From NCBI GenBank assembly GCA_038093515.1, contig JBBPSI010000123.1, forward strand, positions 1 to 64,000: a stretch of DNA of 64,000 nucleotides, in the 5' to 3' direction. The notes under the pieces were generated by a model. The model had not been told where the DNA came from and ran no database searches. It worked only from the letters and a program-made list of their open reading frames with translations. Position numbers and translations under genes: made by a program. The stretch is from Butyriboletus loyo (Eukaryota; Basidiomycota; Agaricomycetes; Boletales; Boletaceae). Below, in pieces: positions 12,039 through 21,751 of this stretch (position 1 is its first letter; each line of letters starts with the position of its first letter).

Positions 12039-12465
12039 TGTTACAGTAGTGGTATACTTTTTCCACCCACTACCACTCAGACTACTTCACTCGCCTAGCC
12101 TTTTGCTAGTGCCCTTTGAGCAGTACGAACCACTCTAGCTTAGGTCATCATTTCTCGCGCACAGACACGCTTTCTTTCATACTCCAGAATCTTCTGGAAT
12201 ATTCCTTCCACATTTGTAGTTTCCTTCTCACGTCTCGATTAGGAACATGGTCTGTGCGCAGACCCCAGTAGTATAAAGACCCGGTCTTTACACCATGTAC
12301 ACTATCTAGTTCTACGCAGATACCTGCTAGCAATTAGTTCACTTCCAGACTCTTAGTGTGCGCACTAAGACATAGTCTGAGACTCCGCCCAGAATCGTCT
12401 CTCGAGTCTTGAGGCCACTCCAGAGTGCCTCCTCGCTGTTCTGATTGTTAGCGCCCAGCGTAACA
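12039..12465 (+). repeat. 5' LTR of element B
   Basis: 427 bp, TGTTACAG..CGTAACA. It has the near-palindrome GGTCTGTGCGCAGACC at 12,249-12,264 before GTATAAAGACC. It is longer than the 3' LTR by 33 bp, as explained at 19,104-19,497. Confidence 0.92.
12249..12264. promoter_or_regulatory. LTR palindrome (element B 5' LTR)
   Basis: GGTCTGTGCGCAGACC, an inverted repeat with 6-bp arms and a TGCG centre, 7 bp before GTATAAAG. It is probably part of the element promoter. Confidence 0.5.
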
Positions 12466-12520
12466 AAAGAACTAGATCTTCCTCTCGCTTCTGCTTCCCA
12501 GCAGTAAAGCCGCCCTCCCC

Positions 12521-13864
12521 TTGCCCACCATTTCCATCCAACATCCAAGACGCGTCGGTCGTTCTTTCCGCGTTCCCTCTCCCGAACCGGAACCCATCGT
12601 CGTCGACAACCCATCGCCGCCACACTCTCCCGCCCAGCCAGACCCTCAACCCCAGTTTGACCCTCCGCCCCAGTCAGACCCCGAACCCTCTTATCAACCC
12701 GAGGACCAGGGTCTAGGGCAGGAAGACGAACCGGCACCCAGCGACGACGGTTATCACAGCGACTGGCTTGACAGAACCCCCCACGTTTCCCCCCACGTCT
12801 CCCGCTCTCCCTCTCCACCGTACTATCCTCCCGCAGATCCATCTGACGACGAAGACAACGACAACGATATGTCTGACAAAAAGAATATCGTCCCCAAAGA
12901 CTTCTCTGGTCTCAATGAAGACGCCTCGCGATGGCTCCTCGCCATGCGCACCTACTTCGCCGCCAATCAGACGGCATTCCCCGACGACGAATCCAAAATC
13001 AATGCCCTCCTCATGAAAATGAGCGAAGGGAAAGGCAAAACGTTCTCTGAAGGATGGATGAGCCTCCTTCTAGACGGACACCCCACAGCACGACAGAGAG
13101 AGTTCTCCACAGTCTGCGAGGACTTCCATAGGGTCTTCCACCCCTTCGACGTAGGAGAGAGTGCCAGGATCGATCTGGGGAACCTCACCCAGAACAAAGC
13201 CAACCGCAAGGACGGCTACGACACTTACGTCACGGAGTTCCAGCTCCTCGCCGCCAAGTCCGGAATCATCGATGAAAAGGCACTCATTGAATGGTTCATT
13301 CGTGGTCTTGACCCCCGCCTCGCCGAATCTGTCCTCTCTTGCGAGAAACCCCCTACCACGCTTGCCGGATGGGCCGAAAAGACATCCGCCTTCCACGCGC
13401 AGCACAAGCGCATCGACGACCTCCGCGCCGGGAAACGTTATATTCCCACATTCTCCTCCTCCTCCAAGCCCTCGTCCAGCAGAAGGGACCCCAATGCCAT
13501 GGACGTTGATGCAGTCCGACTTACTCCCGTACAACGTGCGGAGTACATGAAGCAGAACAAATGCTTCATTTGCCACCAAGTCGGCTGCCGATCAACTAAC
13601 CATCCTCGCCCCCCTCGCAACGGGCAGAACTCCCGAGGACCGCCCTCTCGCCCCCCTCGCAACCCTCAGCGCACACGCGCCGCCGTCGTCACGCACCCAG
13701 AGCCCAAGCCCTCCCCACTCGTCGACTACCTGTCCGAGTTAAAGGGTCGAGGCACCCAGCAAGAAGACGTCTTGAATGTCCTCAAGGCGTGCTTCAACGA
13801 AGATGAAGAAAAGCTGCCCGTCGCAGCAACCAAGGTGGCCGAAGAATGGCCAAAGGATTTTTAG
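12521..13864 (+). CDS. Gag of element B, with a CCCH-type zinc knuckle
   Basis: The frame is open from 12,521, but the first in-frame ATG is at 12,869 (MSDKKN), giving 331 residues; upstream is an acidic, Pro-rich stretch that could use a non-AUG start or have lost its ATG. The capsid domain follows (VPKDFSGLNEDASRWLLAM through FIRGLDPRLAESV), as in Retrotrans_gag. The C-terminal knuckle is CFICHQVGCRSTNH, spaced CX2CX4CX4H, with Cys and His swapped at the last two positions relative to the usual CCHC. The ORF ends at TAG 13,862-13,864. Pol continues in the -1 frame, overlapping from at least 13,846. The frame is intact, in contrast to pol. Confidence 0.85.
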   Translation: MPTISIQHPRRVGRSFRVPSPEPEPIVVDNPSPPHSPAQPDPQPQFDPPPQSDPEPSYQPEDQGLGQEDEPAPSDDGYHSDWLDRTPHVSPHVSRSPSPPYYPPADPSDDEDNDNDMSDKKNIVPKDFSGLNEDASRWLLAMRTYFAANQTAFPDDESKINALLMKMSEGKGKTFSEGWMSLLLDGHPTARQREFSTVCEDFHRVFHPFDVGESARIDLGNLTQNKANRKDGYDTYVTEFQLLAAKSGIIDEKALIEWFIRGLDPRLAESVLSCEKPPTTLAGWAEKTSAFHAQHKRIDDLRAGKRYIPTFSSSSKPSSSRRDPNAMDVDAVRLTPVQRAEYMKQNKCFICHQVGCRSTNHPRPPRNGQNSRGPPSRPPRNPQRTRAAVVTHPEPKPSPLVDYLSELKGRGTQQEDVLNVLKACFNEDEEKLPVAATKVAEEWPKDF

Positions 13865-16800
13865 AAGAGAGGGAAGTTTCGACGTCTTCGCCTCTCCATG
13901 TAATCGCCCCTGTAGTTTTATCAAACCCCAATGCGCAATCAATTCGAGTTCCTGTGTCTTTATTCGCACATGAAGGGGGTCAAATCGTCGACACATTCGC
14001 CCTGGTGGACAGCAGCGCAAGCAGATGCTTCATAGACTATCTAGTGAAACTGAAAACAGCTACCCAAGCCACTTAGTGCCCAAAAGTCAAACAACCAAGG
14101 AGGAGTTATACACTAAGTCTGTCATCAGGGAGAAACCGAGGAGGAACGGAGTTTCCTAGTCCTCAACATAGGAAGAGAAAACATGATCCTAGGACTATGG
14201 TCGCGTAATAGATTGGGCCACTGGCCATATCGATCTGATCAGATCAAGAAGCCCCGACACAACTCCCCTCGGGCAATCGCTCAGAGGTACCTGGTACGGT
14301 ACCTTGATTTGGACCCAGACTCCAAAATTGCCAAGCTCTGGAAGAAGCGAGTAGACGCTTCAGCAAGGGAAGCTTACCCTGTCAGAAAAGCCACCATCGC
14401 CACTGAAATCGCCGCCCAAACCATCAAAGAGAAAGCAGTCCTCCCGACCCTGTTCAAATCTTTCGCAGATGTTTTTGACAAGAAAAACACGGAAGAGCTA
14501 CCCCCATCGCGGTCGTTCGATCATGCTATCGACCTTGACAAAGACTTCGTTCCAAAAGTCGCCAAGGTCTACCCCTTGAACCTGAAAGAGTCGGAAGCAT
14601 GCAAAGCATTCGTCGAGGAGCACCTCAAGTCCGGAAAAATAACCCCCTCTAAGTCCCCACAAGCTGCACCTTTCTTTTTTGTCTCAAAGAAAGATGGCTC
14701 GCTACGCCCTTGTCAAGACTACCGGTACTTGAACTCCCACACGGTCAAGAATGCTTACCCTCTCCCTCTCATTTCCGATCTCGTCGATCGTCTCAAGGGA
14801 TCGAAGATCTTTACCAAGATGGACATCCGGTGGGGATATAACAATGTCCTCATCAAACCGAACGACCGCTGGAAAGCTGCCTTCATCACCCCTCAGGGCC
14901 TGTTCGAGCCCACTGTGATGTTCTTCGGGCTCTGCAACTCCCCCGCCACATTCCAGGCCCTCATGGACCACATTTTCGGCGACCTCATGGCAGAGGGTTG
15001 GCTGATCATCTACATGGACGATCTCTTGATTCATTCTGCCACCTCTGCAGAACACGAAGCCCGTACGATCCGCGTCCTGGAGAGACTCAGAGAGCACAAG
15101 CTGTTTCTCAAACTGGAAAAATGTTCGTTCGACGCTGAGGAAGTCGAATACCTCGGGATGATGGTCCGGGAAGGACAGGTCAAAATGGACCCCACCAAGT
15201 TAAAAGCCATTCACGAATGGAACCCACCAACCTCGGTGAAGGCAGTCAGGTCCTTCATTGGGTTCTGCAACTTCTATCGCAGGTTCATACAGGACTTCTC
15301 TCATATCGCGAAGCCGCTGCACGACCTGACTAAGAAGAACTCCCCCTGGGCCTGGACCCCCGCCTGTGAGGCCGCGTTCCAGGCAATAAAACAGTCGTTC
15401 TTGAGACAACCCATCCTCTCCATGCCCGATGTCACGAAGCCGTTCGCTGTCATGACGGATGCCTCCCTCACTGCTACCGGAGCAGTACTCATGCAAAAGG
15501 ATGTCAACGGCGACCTACATCCTTGTGCTTACCTCTCAAAGACGCTCTCGCCTGCGGAGCGCAATTACGATATCTATGATCGCGAGTTGCTCGCGGTCAT
15601 TCATGCACTAGAAGAATGGTGACACTACCTGCGTGGTACCGGTCACCAAGTAGAGATTCTCACCGACCACAAGAATCTCACATACTTCCGCCAACCCAAT
15701 AAGCTGTCCCGCCGGCAAGCCCGCTGGCTAATGTTCTTGCAGGATTTCGACCTGCATTTCCACCACATCCCTGGAACTCAGATGGGTCCGGCAGATGCCC
15801 TGTCCCGAAGAGACGATGTTGATACGTCCGCCGACAACCAGGAGGTCATCCTCCTTCCCGAAACTTTATTCGCCCAGAAAATAGACGTTGCTCTTGCAGA
15901 GAAGATTGCCGCCTCAACCCCCAGCGACCCGATGATCAAGCGGTGCATGCAGGCTCTCTACGAAGACTCCCCCCTCTTCCCCAAAATGAATGCTGGGGAC
16001 TGGGACTTCGACGGTAAAGAGCTGTATTTTCGCAAGAAGCGCTACATCCCGGAGGCGGCTCATGTCGACCTCATCCGATCCCTCCACGAGAGTCCAGCTG
16101 GGGGTCATGGTGGTATATTCCGCACCCAGAATCTGGTGCAACGTGATTACTGGTGGCCTGGCATGGCTAATCTGGTCCGCCGCTTCGTTTCTGGCTGCGC
16201 CGTGTGTCAGGCGCATAAGGTTAATACTCATCCCACTATTCCCCCTCTCACTCCTTTGGCCAGCGTGGCCTCTCGTCCCTTCGAACAAGTGTCGGTCGAC
16301 CTCATCACCGGTCTTCCTCCCTCCCTGGGTTATGATTCTGTCATGGTCGTGGTAGACCATGGGCTTACGAAGGGGGTAATTTATTCCCCTTGCAACAAAG
16401 ACATCGATGCGGCAGGAGTTGCCAAGTTATTTTTCAAAACCGTCTTCCTCCGCTTTGGCCTACACTCCCGCTGCATCTCGGACCGAGGTCCTCAATTTGC
16501 ATCAGCCTTTCGGAATTGGTAAAGTCCGAGCAGGCGCACCGAGGGCAACAAAGGATGCAAGGGTAAACATATCAGTGGAAAGACTCACTGATAATACAGA
16601 GTGAGAGTATCACAAACAGAGTATAAGGAGCAAGCTCAACTTAGAATATCACTGAAAGACTAAGAAAAGACAAGCCATAAGGGCTGTCTTATATACAGTA
16701 CATGAGTTTTTGTACTTATGTTCTGTATAGTACCTTTATAAGGTATAGTATGAAATACATGACGATATGATAGAGATAAGAGATAAGACTAAGCATATGT

Positions 16801-17771
16801 CCAATAGCATAATAAGAGCTATTTGTAATGTGATAAGCGTGACTAGGTCAGACAATGATGTCATATAGACCAGTCTAGAAACGTAGTGGCTGTAAGTGAA
16901 ATACAGAAATAGAACACTACCGTAACACGCCTTCGCTAGAGAACTCGCAAGACTCCTGGACTACGATCTCGCCCTCTCCTCCGCGTACCACCCTCAGACC
17001 GACGGTGAAACAGAACGAGTCAATCAAGAACTGGAGACGTATCTCCGGATCTTCTGCGATGGTCACCCAGAACGATGGGCTGAACTCCTTCCCATGGCCG
17101 AGTTCTCCCACAACTCCATGACCCACTCGTCAACCAACGTGACCCCCTTCTCCCTGATGGTCGGGTATGAGCCGAGATCCTATCCTCCAATCGGAAAGAC
17201 CTTCCTCCCCGCCCTCGAGTCCAGACTCTCAGAACTCACGGGAGCCCGAACGGAAGCACTAGAAGCCCACGAGAAGGCACGGCGATTGATGAAAGAGCGG
17301 ATCTCGTCCAAGTTCCGCCCATGGAAGACAGGGGATAAGGTTTGGCTCGAAGGGCGCAACCTGCGACTCAGGTACCCATCCAAGAAGCTCGCCCCAAGAC
17401 GGGAAGGACCGTTCGAGATCGCACAGGTTGTCTCCCCTGTGGCGTATAGACTCCGATTACCACCGACCTGGAAGATCCATGACGTCTTCCATGCGTCATT
17501 GCTGACTCCTTATCGCGAAACTGCGGAACATGGTCCGAATTTCACCAACCCTCCTCCGGAAGAAATAGACGGAGATGAAGAGTACGAGATCGATCGGATC
17601 TTATCCCATCGCGGCTCCAAGGGACGCCGTCAATTCCTTGTGTCCTGGAAAGGATACTCCGCAGCTGAGAACACCTGGGAACCAAACGGGAACCTGGTCC
17701 ATGCGCAGGCCTTGCTCAAGGCTTATAAGCTGCGCCACCCCAAGGATTTTCCCTCCCCATCTTCGCAGTAA
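13846..17771 (+). pseudogene. Pol of element B: protease, RT, RNase H, integrase, chromodomain (broken)
   Basis: The protease has LVDSSASRCF where element D has LVDSGASGCF, so the catalytic Gly is Ser. Stops and a small deletion disrupt 14,074-14,260. RT and RNase H run from 14,183 ([26 protein letters not shown]) to a TGA at 15,620 that replaces Arg of EEWRHYL. Integrase resumes around 15,650 (LSRRDDVDTSADNQEV, GGHGGIFRTQNLVQRDYWW). It is split at 16,510/16,929 by repeat F, and its core DG..AYHPQTDGETERVNQE follows. The C-terminus is a chromodomain (about 17,570-17,745; DEEYEIDRILSHRG, LVSWKGYSAAENTWEP), expected to bind methylated histone H3. Stop at 17,769-17,771. Confidence 0.9.
16511..16928 (-). 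repeat. LTR-like repeat F, copy 2, inserted in element B integrase (TSD GCCTT)
   Basis: The 418-bp insert interrupts the FASAFARELARLL stretch of integrase. GCCTT stands on both sides (16,506-16,510 and 16,929-16,933), and removing insert plus one repeat restores the frame seen in element D. On the minus strand it reads GTGTTACGG..CCGA, so the ends are not a clean TG..CA. It matches 7,978-8,406 over its whole length. Confidence 0.75.
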
Positions 17772-17780
17772 CACTCGAAA

Positions 17781-19052
17781 ATGGCCATCTCCCCCGTCGA
17801 AAACAACACCTCCTCTGCCACTGACAACAACAATGAGAACCTCCCTCTTCCGCCTCAACCCCCTGTTCGTTCTTCCCGCCTTCCAGTGTCGTCTCGCCGT
17901 GTGCTCTACGCCGCCGTCCTAGAAAATCCCGTCGCCACCTATGCTTTGGAGCAGCGTATGGACTTCACTGGGGACTATGTCCTCCGCACCCTCGCCTCCC
18001 TCTACCGCTCCTACGCCCTCGCCCGCACCGTCCATACCCGCCTGTGCCCAGACAACCAACCCCCCGTCTATGCCGCCGCCCTCGAGTCCTCCTTGATGGA
18101 GGCTAGGGGATACACCCTCGACATCCTCCATGCCGAAGGATTCGGCTACGTGGTTGATCAACTTCTGCCAGGTATTCTGGCCCCAGTCCTCCGTCCCATC
18201 CTCATCGCGCTTGCTCCTAGGGAGCGGCAATTCTACCTTCACTCCGCCGACCGCATCGGCTACCTCCGCCCCATGGCTCGCGGCCCCAATCCAATGCCTT
18301 GTCCTCCCCCGGCAAGATCTCCTTCGCCTGTACCTGTTCCAGCGCCATCCGCCCGAGAGTCTCCTGCAACCACGTTGGTAGCGGACTCATCTCGTGAGAC
18401 GACAGGAGAGTCCCTGGAGTCCTTTCGGACCGACGTCGACGAGCCCCAGGTCGCTCGTCGACACTCCCCCCTACCGCCTCGCACTGTGCGTCGCCAACCT
18501 CGCCAGGCGTTACTCCAGGCCAGAGCTATCCCCGGGTCTGTCACCCTTACCGCTGCAGGACGAAGAATTGCCAACAGAGCCGTCCGCTCCGTCACCCCAC
18601 AGCCGTCCACTCGACGAGGAACCCCAGCCATCCAACTTATCCCTCGCGTCACAACCCCCGCCACCGCTGCTGGTGGTTCTAACGACTCTTCGTACGGACC
18701 CCCACCTCCCTACCTCCCCGGTCGGGGCACTCGTGATTCCCCTATCGTCATCGACGACCGATCCCCTGGTCCCAGCCCAGGCCCTGCTCGACCTCGCCTC
18801 GTCCGCCCGCAGCTCTGCTTCGAGTGCGGGACCGTCGGCCACTTCCGCAGGGAATGTCCCAACTACACCTGCCCCTTTTGCCACCAGATCGCCCCTGGTC
18901 ATATACAGGAGTTTTGCCCAGAGCGTGTCTGCGGCTTATGCGGCGCCATTGGCCACATCGTTGCCAACTGCACCTTTCGGGACGACACATGGGCGGACTT
19001 TGATGGCGACGATGCTTACAATAACGACTTCAACGAGGGAGCGTCTCAATGA
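17781..19052 (+). CDS. Element B ORF3: 423-residue triple zinc-knuckle protein after pol
   Basis: The ORF starts 9 nt after the pol stop (aaaATGGCC context) and ends 51 nt before the 3' LTR, the place where retroviruses carry env. It has no signal peptide or membrane segment. Residues about 40-165 are predicted helical and lack a known domain. The middle is Pro/Ser/Arg-rich. Residues about 340-395 hold CFECGTVGHFRREC, CPFCHQIAPGHIQEFC and CGLCGAIGHIVANC; the tail is acidic. It is fully open although the upstream pol has several lesions. Homologues are at 2-388 and 873-1598. RNA or DNA binding is likely; whether it replaces or assists the atypical Gag knuckle is inference. Confidence 0.85.
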   Translation: MAISPVENNTSSATDNNNENLPLPPQPPVRSSRLPVSSRRVLYAAVLENPVATYALEQRMDFTGDYVLRTLASLYRSYALARTVHTRLCPDNQPPVYAAALESSLMEARGYTLDILHAEGFGYVVDQLLPGILAPVLRPILIALAPRERQFYLHSADRIGYLRPMARGPNPMPCPPPARSPSPVPVPAPSARESPATTLVADSSRETTGESLESFRTDVDEPQVARRHSPLPPRTVRRQPRQALLQARAIPGSVTLTAAGRRIANRAVRSVTPQPSTRRGTPAIQLIPRVTTPATAAGGSNDSSYGPPPPYLPGRGTRDSPIVIDDRSPGPSPGPARPRLVRPQLCFECGTVGHFRRECPNYTCPFCHQIAPGHIQEFCPERVCGLCGAIGHIVANCTFRDDTWADFDGDDAYNNDFNEGASQ

Positions 19053-19103
19053 GGGGAGTTTTCAAGTAGTGGAGTCGGAGTCTCCACCATGGGAAGGGGG
19101 TAA

Positions 19104-19497
19104 TGTTACGGTAGTGGTATACTTTTTCCACCCACTACCACTCGGACTACTTCACTCGCCTAGCCTTTCGCTAGTGCCCTTTGAGCGGTACGAACCGCTC
19201 TAGCTTAGGTCATCATTTCTCGCGCACGGACGCGCTTTCTTTCATACTCCAGAATCTTCTGGAATATTCCTTCCACATTTGTAGTTTCCTTCTCGCGTCT
19301 CGATTAGGAACATGGTCTGTGCGCAGACCCCAGTAGTATAAAGACCCGGTCTTTACACCATGTACACTATCTAGTTCTACGCAGATACCTGCTAGCAATT
19401 AGTTCACTTCCAGACTCTGCCCAGAATCGTCTCTCGAGTCTTGAGGCCACTCCAGAGTGCCTCCTCGCTGTTCTGATTGTTAGCGCCCAGCGTAACA
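19104..19497 (+). repeat. 3' LTR of element B (33-bp internal deletion)
   Basis: 394 bp, preceded by the purine tract GGGAAGGGGG (19,091-19,100). It equals the 5' LTR except that 33 bp beginning at CTTAGTGTGCGCACTAAG are missing between two short GACTC-type repeats. GATAC follows. Confidence 0.92.
19314..19329. promoter_or_regulatory. LTR palindrome (element B 3' LTR)
   Basis: GGTCTGTGCGCAGACC, identical to the 5' LTR copy, ahead of GTATAAAGACC. Confidence 0.5.
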
Positions 19498-20229
19498 GAT
19501 ACAGTAGGCTTCGTCATGTTCTGGTTCTGTGATGTGGAAGGGTAAGATGAGAACCACCTGGGCTTCGAACCCTTTTGCCTATTAATCTCTGCTAAGGCGG
19601 TCTCGGCCCTGACTAAGGCCATCTTCCACTTCTCGTTGTCGTAGTCATCTAAAAGCATTGGTTGTGATCTTTTGACAAATTCGACAATGTCGTTGTTGAT
19701 ACCGTCGCGAATGATGGTGTTGATGAAGGGAGCCATTGAGTGACGATCCCTGTCAGAGTATCTGGCTTGAATGGCCAGAGTATCGAGCTTCGTAAAGAAG
19801 TCTTCTACTGACCCCTTATCTTGCTTCAGCTTCCATAAGTTGGCTTTGGCTTGACGTTTCAATGTGGTCAGCATGAACTGCATCTTTAATTCATGTACAA
19901 ACAGCCCCCAAGTCCAGGCGACTGACACACTGTGCTCATTGATGTGCTGATCCACAAACAAGTCTGTGAGACAGCCAGCAGCATTGTCTCCTTTCATGTA
20001 TGACAGTGCAAAATAGATTTTAGCGTCGTCATTCAGGAATCTGTCTGTATTGGCCATTATGTACAGCTTAACCATATGAAGCCACTGCTGGAATTTCTTT
20101 TTGTCGCCATCGAAGGCGTCAGGTTTGTTTGCATAACCCTTGTGGGAACGCTTGTGGGTAGAGGCGGTTACATGGGGATGGGGAGAAGTCGGTAATGTGG
20201 GTGGAGGAATGGAAATGATGGGTTGAGGC

Positions 20230-20749
20230 TGTTATAATCATAACATTTTATTCGTACACTTCATACACTTTCAATTCGGACTTAGTCGTTTTCACTTTCA
20301 AAGGTCACGTGACATAGCGCACGTGATCGTGGGAACTTACATGTGATCCATTGCTGACTAAGCATATGATGTCATGGCCTAGACCAGGCCTAGACTCTAT
20401 GACGTCACGACACATGTATTTAATCTCCGTTTACTTCTCTTCCTTTTGATCCCCGCGCCTCGTGTGGTTAATCACCGTTGCGCTTCTCTTCTTTAGTCTA
20501 TCCATGTATAGTAATTCCTCACACGCACAGCATGGTCTGTGCGCATCCTTGTACAATATAAAAGGGCTCGTGGTTAGACTAGGATTCCCTAGTTTTAACC
20601 ACTTGTCTATTCGCTGGCAACAGTTGAGGATTAAGTTGAAGCTCCTTGATTCCATCTTGCCAGGTCTTTGTGTAGACCTGCAACTGTAGTGGGACCTCGT
20701 GTGAAAGGGTACTACGTGCTAGCATTCGACTGCGCGTTGCCTCGCAACA
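20230..20749 (+). repeat. Solo LTR, family C, copy 2 (TSD GAGGC)
   Basis: 520 bp, nearly identical to 11,403-11,922. GAGGC flanks both ends (20,225-20,229 and 20,750-20,754). It splits G2 gag 86 bp from the start of element D. Confidence 0.93.
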
Positions 20750-20835
20750 GAGGCCACTCCATTGATCGATCTGAGATGGTTGGTGACACGTTCCTAGGTG
20801 GCAAACTCACACGTGGCATTGTCGAGGGATGCGGT

Positions 20836-21657
20836 TGTTACAGTTTTACCCCTAAGCGTACCCCGCCACTCGTTTTCCCACGCTCACGCGTCCCCGCCGC
20901 CCCCGCCGCCTTGCGATGCCGCCCATCGCCCGCCCTCCAGTCGCCTAGTGGACGTTATCCACTTCCCCGGTCGTTCCTGCAAGTCTCAGTGCCGTTACAC
21001 TGAGATAGCCCCTGTCTTCTCGCCCCGTCGGGCCGGACCTTCAGTTGAGCTGTCGCGTCCCTTCTTATTTGACCAATGACATTTCTTGCATCACGTGACT
21101 AGCACGTGATTAGATTACGACGTGTTCTTACCTTCGCGTCGAGACCCGTATCCAAGGGCTCCGCCGTTCGCGCACCCTTCGCCCTGTGGGGCCGGCCTCA
21201 TGGACATTGTCACTTCATGTTCAGCACTTCTCATTCGCTGACGATGTCGCCACCTTACTCGGAGCTTCGCTCCCTCGTTACCGGCACTTTGCCGCTTCTC
21301 CTTTCGCCGCTATGACTCGGACGGACTCATAGCCCTTTGCCCTTCGCTGCCACGCACAGCTCGGTCTGTGCACGATGGACACTAGTATATATACTCGCAC
21401 TTAGACTAGTACGAGTTCTTTAGCTAATTCTACGCATCTACCAAGTGCATAGTAATCTAGCAATATACCCTTCTCTTGCCGATAAAGCCGATAAGAGTCT
21501 GCTCGATCTCGTCTGGTCGCCACCACTCAAGATCTCGCCGACACTTGCTTTGCAAGACACCCGATAGCGTCGTCTACGCGAGTCGGCTAGTTTCCTCATT
21601 AGGCTCGAGCCCCTATAAGTGCTCGCTTGCTAGCTATTGTGCGCTACCAGCGTAACA
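20836..21657 (+). repeat. 5' LTR of element D
   Basis: 822 bp, TGTTACAGTTTTACC..AGCGTAACA. GGTCTGTGCAC near 21,363 precedes the TATA-like AGTATATATAC, the same arrangement as in families B and C. Confidence 0.9.
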
Positions 21658-21751
21658 AAAGAATTAGCTCTCTACCCGCTTCTGTTCTCCAACAGTAAAG
21701 CCGCCCCCCAGCCCGCCATCTCCAACTTTGCGAAGTCGCCCCGAGATCGCC

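Larger units (their letters stand above)
12039..19497 (+). mobile_element. Element B: complete chromodomain Ty3/gypsy retrotransposon with a third ORF (TSD GATAC)
   Basis: The 7,459-bp element has LTRs at both ends, and GATAC flanks it exactly (12,034-12,038 and 19,498-19,502). Order: 5' LTR, gag, pol (protease, RT, RNase H, integrase, chromodomain), ORF3, purine tract, 3' LTR. The sequence after the 5' LTR (AAAGAACTAG) is not a TGG-type tRNA primer site. A C-rich leader with CAGTAAAGCCGCC is shared with element D. The copy is inactive: a mutated protease, a frameshift near 14,080-14,200, a TGA in RNase H and a 418-bp insert in integrase. Confidence 0.92.

Noticed and set aside
12339..12842. 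167-residue minus-strand frame opposite the element B gag leader
   Set aside because: Antisense of an LTR/gag sequence with strong base bias; no domain, and gag on the plus strand explains it.
16511..16928. Considered a spliceosomal intron in integrase
   Set aside because: It has a 5-bp duplication at its ends, a second copy at 7,978-8,406, and the relative element D has no intron there.
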